The notes beneath the pieces are model-generated. The model saw only the letters and a program-made list of their open reading frames with translations. It did not search any database and had not been told where the DNA came from. A DNA stretch of 64,000 bases from Microbacterium sp. lyk4-40-TSB-66 (GTDB lineage Bacteria; Actinomycetota; Actinomycetes; Actinomycetales; Microbacteriaceae). Positions 60,805-64,000 of the stretch are shown here, piece after piece. The position numbers and the translations under genes were made by a program. Every line of letters starts with the position of its first letter. Position 1 is the first letter of the stretch. The stretch is taken from the NCBI RefSeq assembly GCF_030209475.1, contig NZ_JARVRW010000004.1, positions 413,021 through 477,020 on the forward strand, given 5' to 3'.

Positions 60805-63795
60805 ATGACCTCGGGCGATCGCTCCACCGCGCTCACCGCGCTCGCTCGCACCGGCTTCTCGCGGCTCACCGAGGCAGACACCCTGCTCGGTGAGCTCGAC
60901 GAGACGGTCGGTGTCGACCGGGCGGATGCCATGCGGCTGGCGCAGCGTGTGGCCGACCCCGACGGCGCCTTGCGGGCGATCCTGCAGGTGGCCCGACGCG
61001 ATGCGGCGGCCGTGCGAGCGGCGGCGGCCGACGCGGGCGCGTGGCGCGCGCTGTGGGATCTGGTGGGCGCGTCCGACGGCTTCGCGGAGTTCTACCTGCG
61101 GCACCCCGACGAACTCGTGCACCTCTCGGGCGCGGGCCTCACCGTCCCCGACGAGCAGTCCATGCGCGCCGAACTGCTGGAGTCCGTCGGAGACGTCGAC
61201 GGATTCGCGTCAGATGCCTCGGATGCCGCGTGGGTCGCCCTGCGGGTGCGCTACCGGCGTCTGCTGGCCCGGATCGCGGCGTACGACCTCGGCCAGGACG
61301 ACCCGGCGGGTGCGATCGACGTCGTCTCGGCGGCGTTGGCCGACATCGCCGGCGCGGCTCTGGAGGCGTCGCTGAGCGTCGCCCGCGCGCGGGTGTCGGC
61401 ACCCGGACCCGGTGCCTTCCCCCGCGAGCAGGTCGAGGCCACCCGCTTCGCCATCATCGCGATGGGCAAGACGGGAGCACGCGAGCTCAACTACGTCAGC
61501 GACGTCGACGTGATCTTCGTCGGCGGCACGTCCGACGACGAGGTCGTGTCGGAAGCCCGCGCGATCGACATCGGCACCCGCCTCGCCGTGCAGACGATGC
61601 GCGGCATCTCGGGCCCCGAGATCGAACCGCCCCTCTGGGAGGTCGACCCCAACCTGCGCCCCGAGGGCAAGCAGGGGGCGCTCGTGCGCAGTCTCGCGTC
61701 GCACCAGCAGTACTACGACCGGTGGGCGAAGAGCTGGGAGTTCCAGGCGCTGCTCAAAGCCCGGGCGATCGCCGGCGACCCCGCGCTGGGCGCGGAGTAC
61801 GTCGCCGCCGTGCAGCCGCTGGTGTGGCACAGCGCCGCGCGCGAGAACTTCGTCGAGGGCGTCCAGCGCATGCGGGAGCGCGTGACCGAGCACATCCCCG
61901 CGGCCGAGGTGAACCGACAGCTCAAGCTCGGACCCGGTGGCATCCGCGACGTCGAGTTCACCGTGCAGCTGCTCCAGCTCGTGCACGGCCTGACCGACGA
62001 GCGCATCCGCCAGCGCGGCAGCCTCGAAGCCCTCGACGCCCTCGTCGCGGAGGGGTACATCGGGCGTTCCGAGGCGGAGGCCTTCGCCCGCGACTACCGC
62101 ACGCTGCGCCTGCTCGAGCACCGGCTGCAGCTGCGGGGGCTGCGCCGAACGGCGCTCCTGCCCGAGAAGGACGACGATCTGCGGGTGCTCGCGCGTGCGA
62201 CCCGGCTGGCGGATTCGGCATCCGGGGTCCAGGCCGCGTGGGAGGCCATCAAACGCGAGGTCCGCGACATCCACGTTCGCCTGTTCTACCGTCCGCTGCT
62301 GTCGGCGGTGGCGTCGCTGCCCGAGGGGGAGCGGACCCTCTCGACGGAGCAGGCGCGCGACCGCCTCGCGGCCATCGGCTTCCGCGACCCCGCGGGTGCC
62401 CTTCGCCACATCGCGGCGCTGACCAGCGGCCTCAGTCGCAAGGCGACGATCCAGCGGCACCTCATGCCGGTCATGATCCGGTGGTTCGCCGACGGGGTCG
62501 ATCCCGACTACGGCCTCCTCGTCTTCCGCCGCATCAGTGAGCGGCTCGGGAACACCCCGTGGTTCCTGCGGATGCTGCGCGATTCCGCGGGTGCCGCGGA
62601 GAGTCTCACCCGCGTGCTGTCGGGCTCGCGCTACATCGGCGAGCTGATGGAGTGGATCCCCGAGTCCGTCGCCTGGCTCGACGACGACGCGTTGCTTCGG
62701 CCCCGCTCGGGCAAGGCGCTCGAAGAGGAGGCGCGGGCGATCCAGACCCGCTGGCAGAACATCGACGACGCCATGCGGTCGGTGCGGGCGCTGCGTCGCC
62801 GCGAGATGCTGCGGGTGGCCATGGCCGCGGTCCTCGGTACGGTGTCGCTCGAAGAACTCGCCGATGCCCTCTCGACGATCACCGAGGTGACGATCCAGGC
62901 GACGCTCCGCGCGGTGCGACGCGTGGTGGTGCCGCCCGAAGACGACGACCTCGACTTCGCGGTCATCGCGATGGGGCGCTTCGGCGGACGCGAGATGGGG
63001 TTCGGCTCGGATGCCGACGTCATGTACGTCTACCGGGCCAACGGCGTCGACCCGCAGCGCGCGGGGCAACTGGCGCTCAAGCTCGTCGCCGGCCTCCGCG
63101 AGCACTCGGAAGACCACCGCCTGCCGCTCGACCTCGACGCCGAGCTGCGGCCGGAGGGCCGCAGCGGCCCGCTCGCCCGATCGATCGAGGCGTACGCGGA
63201 GTATTACCGGCGGTGGTCGTTGTCGTGGGAGGCGCAGGCGTTGCTGCGCGCGCGGGGCGTCGCCGGCAGTGTCAAGCTCATCGCGGAGTTCATGGCGCTC
63301 GCCGACGAGGTGCGCTACCCGGCCTCGGCCGACCAGAACGGCCTCCGTGAGATCCGCCGCATCAAAGCGCGCGTCGAGAACGAGCGGCTGCCGCAGGGCG
63401 CCGATCCCGCACGTCACCTGAAGCTCGGCCCGGGATCGCTCAGCGACGTCGAGTGGCTCGTGCAGCTCCTGCAGCTGCAGCACGCCCGCGCCGTTCCCGC
63501 CATGCGCACCACCTCGACGCTGACGGCATTGGATGCCGCGGTCGAGGCCGGGATCGTCGAGGTCGATGCGGCTCAGAAGCTCGCCGCCGCCTGGCATCTC
63601 GCGAGTCGCCTCCGTTCGGCGAACACGCTGCTGTCGGGGCAGACGAGCGACGTCCTGCCGGCCGACCGCGTGCGACTCGACGGGATCGGGCGGATCCTCG
63701 AGTACCCGCCGCGTTCGGCGACGCGCGTCGAAGAGGACTACCTCGGTGCGACGCGTCGGGCTCGACGCGTGTTTGACAAGCTCTTCTACGGCTGA
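60805..63795 (+). CDS. glnE: Glutamine-synthetase adenylyltransferase (bifunctional)
   Basis: 996-residue bifunctional enzyme that adenylylates and de-adenylylates glutamine synthetase. It has two nucleotidyltransferase domains with the GxG...D-x-D pattern: GKTGARELNYVSDVDVIFVG near residue 220-240 and GRFGGREMGFGSDADVMYVY near 724-744, each followed by a PII-uridylyltransferase-like helical region. ATG at 60805 is 10 nt after glnA2. The adjacent glnA2 lacks the target Tyr, so its substrate must be another GS elsewhere. Confidence 0.95.
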   Translation: MTSGDRSTALTALARTGFSRLTEADTLLGELDETVGVDRADAMRLAQRVADPDGALRAILQVARRDAAAVRAAAADAGAWRALWDLVGASDGFAEFYLRHPDELVHLSGAGLTVPDEQSMRAELLESVGDVDGFASDASDAAWVALRVRYRRLLARIAAYDLGQDDPAGAIDVVSAALADIAGAALEASLSVARARVSAPGPGAFPREQVEATRFAIIAMGKTGARELNYVSDVDVIFVGGTSDDEVVSEARAIDIGTRLAVQTMRGISGPEIEPPLWEVDPNLRPEGKQGALVRSLASHQQYYDRWAKSWEFQALLKARAIAGDPALGAEYVAAVQPLVWHSAARENFVEGVQRMRERVTEHIPAAEVNRQLKLGPGGIRDVEFTVQLLQLVHGLTDERIRQRGSLEALDALVAEGYIGRSEAEAFARDYRTLRLLEHRLQLRGLRRTALLPEKDDDLRVLARATRLADSASGVQAAWEAIKREVRDIHVRLFYRPLLSAVASLPEGERTLSTEQARDRLAAIGFRDPAGALRHIAALTSGLSRKATIQRHLMPVMIRWFADGVDPDYGLLVFRRISERLGNTPWFLRMLRDSAGAAESLTRVLSGSRYIGELMEWIPESVAWLDDDALLRPRSGKALEEEARAIQTRWQNIDDAMRSVRALRRREMLRVAMAAVLGTVSLEELADALSTITEVTIQATLRAVRRVVVPPEDDDLDFAVIAMGRFGGREMGFGSDADVMYVYRANGVDPQRAGQLALKLVAGLREHSEDHRLPLDLDAELRPEGRSGPLARSIEAYAEYYRRWSLSWEAQALLRARGVAGSVKLIAEFMALADEVRYPASADQNGLREIRRIKARVENERLPQGADPARHLKLGPGSLSDVEWLVQLLQLQHARAVPAMRTTSTLTALDAAVEAGIVEVDAAQKLAAAWHLASRLRSANTLLSGQTSDVLPADRVRLDGIGRILEYPPRSATRVEEDYLGATRRARRVFDKLFYG

Positions 63796-63796
63796 G

Positions 63797-63833
63797 GCGG
63801 GATGGATGCCGCAGGGTCCGGCATCCGCCCCGC
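63797..63833 (+). terminator. Terminator after glnE
   Basis: Stem of GGATGCCG (63804-63811) and CGGCATCC (63819-63826) with a 7-nt loop, flanked by GCGGG and CCCGC. The stem uses the GGATGCC motif that is overrepresented throughout the window. Confidence 0.65.
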
Positions 63834-63873
63834 TCGCGGGTTCCGCGCGGGTCCTCGGCACCCGCCCCGCCCC

Positions 63874-64000
63874 TCAGGCGACCCGTGACGCGATCAGTCG
63901 CTCGCGCACCTCACCGCGCAGGACCTTGCGACTCACGATGACATGAGTCGCTCGCGCACCTCACCGCGCAGGACCTTGCGACTCACGATGACATGAGTCG
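63874..64000 (-). CDS. Possible 3' end of a reverse-strand gene, cut by the window edge
   Basis: Reading the reverse strand from the edge, the first repeat gives THVIVSRKVLRGEVRERL, then IASRVA and a TGA at 63874-63876. The segment resembles the C-terminus of a longer protein, but I cannot name it. A perfect 50-bp tandem repeat makes the frame ambiguous: entering from the second copy yields the same residues followed by MSS and a stop. The rest of the gene lies beyond the window, so this call is weak. Confidence 0.3.
63896..64000. repeat. Perfect 50-bp tandem repeat reaching the window edge
   Basis: 63896-63945 and 63946-63995 are identical, and 63996-64000 begins a third copy. An 8-bp inverted repeat, GCGACTCA (63928-63935) and TGAGTCGC (63944-63951), spans the junction of the copies. 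The period is not a multiple of 3, so it shifts any frame through it. Confidence 0.95.

Noticed and set aside
63796..63873. Another small gene after glnE
   Set aside because: Only a terminator hairpin and short GC-rich sequence are present.

Overview
This 64-kb window is a piece of an actinobacterial chromosome, most likely from the Microbacteriaceae and probably Microbacterium. The reasons are the very high G+C content, the many GTG starts, ATGA/GTGA stop-start overlaps, leaderless promoters of the TANNNT type, and several family-level markers: a DUF7882-like protein, DUF3145, a FasR-fabD-fabH-acpP-fabF block, glnA2 beside glnE, and the order hrcA-dnaJ-rsmE-HIT-phoH-ybeY-corC-era. I see no prophage, insertion sequence, integrase or CRISPR array. 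Most of the window is core chromosome.

Layout. 1-8.2 kb: a CIRCE-controlled hrcA-dnaJ run that continues through rRNA and ribosome maturation (rsmE, ybeY, era), phoH and a CorC-like membrane protein. 8.2-20 kb: acetyltransferase, leuA with a tetra-leucine leader peptide, methyltransferase, MOSC protein, TRIC-like channel (reverse), recO-uppS, a DsbA-like oxidoreductase, and dusB-dgt-dnaG. 20-30.5 kb: an orphan ABC ATPase, tRNA-Asn, a membrane protein, a VOC gene remnant, a Ser/Thr kinase, glutaminase, a lipoprotein/ATP-grasp pair resembling ygiB-ygiC, peptide deformylase, two integral membrane proteins and tRNA-Met. 30.5-35.5 kb is the most accessory-looking part: a glycosyltransferase divergent from a tightly coupled NAD-dependent reductase/MBL hydrolase/KAS III-like operon, then a zinc-ribbon plus nuclease-like protein. 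35.6-45.3 kb: two CNNM/CorC paralogues behind a structured leader, a GntR-ABC operon with its operator, a DUF7882-like protein, a two-component system beside a Pro/Thr-rich membrane protein, a secreted lysozyme-like protein and DUF3145. 45.5-53.2 kb (reverse): aceE-fasR-fabD-fabH-acpP-fabF, linking acetyl-CoA supply to type II fatty-acid synthesis. 53.5-64 kb: DUF1345, tRNA-Val, a coiled-coil zinc-ribbon protein, a family A DNA polymerase, rnpB, small proteins, polyphosphate glucokinase, glnA2, glnE, and the 3' end of an unknown reverse gene carrying a perfect 50-bp tandem repeat that runs to the window edge.

The observations most worth following are: (1) the reductase/MBL/KAS III-like operon and its divergent glycosyltransferase, which share only about 40 bp of promoter; (2) the hairpin that buries the Shine-Dalgarno sequence of the CNNM/CorC operon; (3) the leucine leader peptide and hairpin before leuA; (4) several unrelated intergenic arrays built from short direct and inverted repeats; (5) the 50-bp tandem repeat at the right edge; and (6) heavy use of GGATGCC/GGCATCC inside genes, which overrides codon preference. 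All functional names rest on motif and family recognition by eye; no database search was possible.
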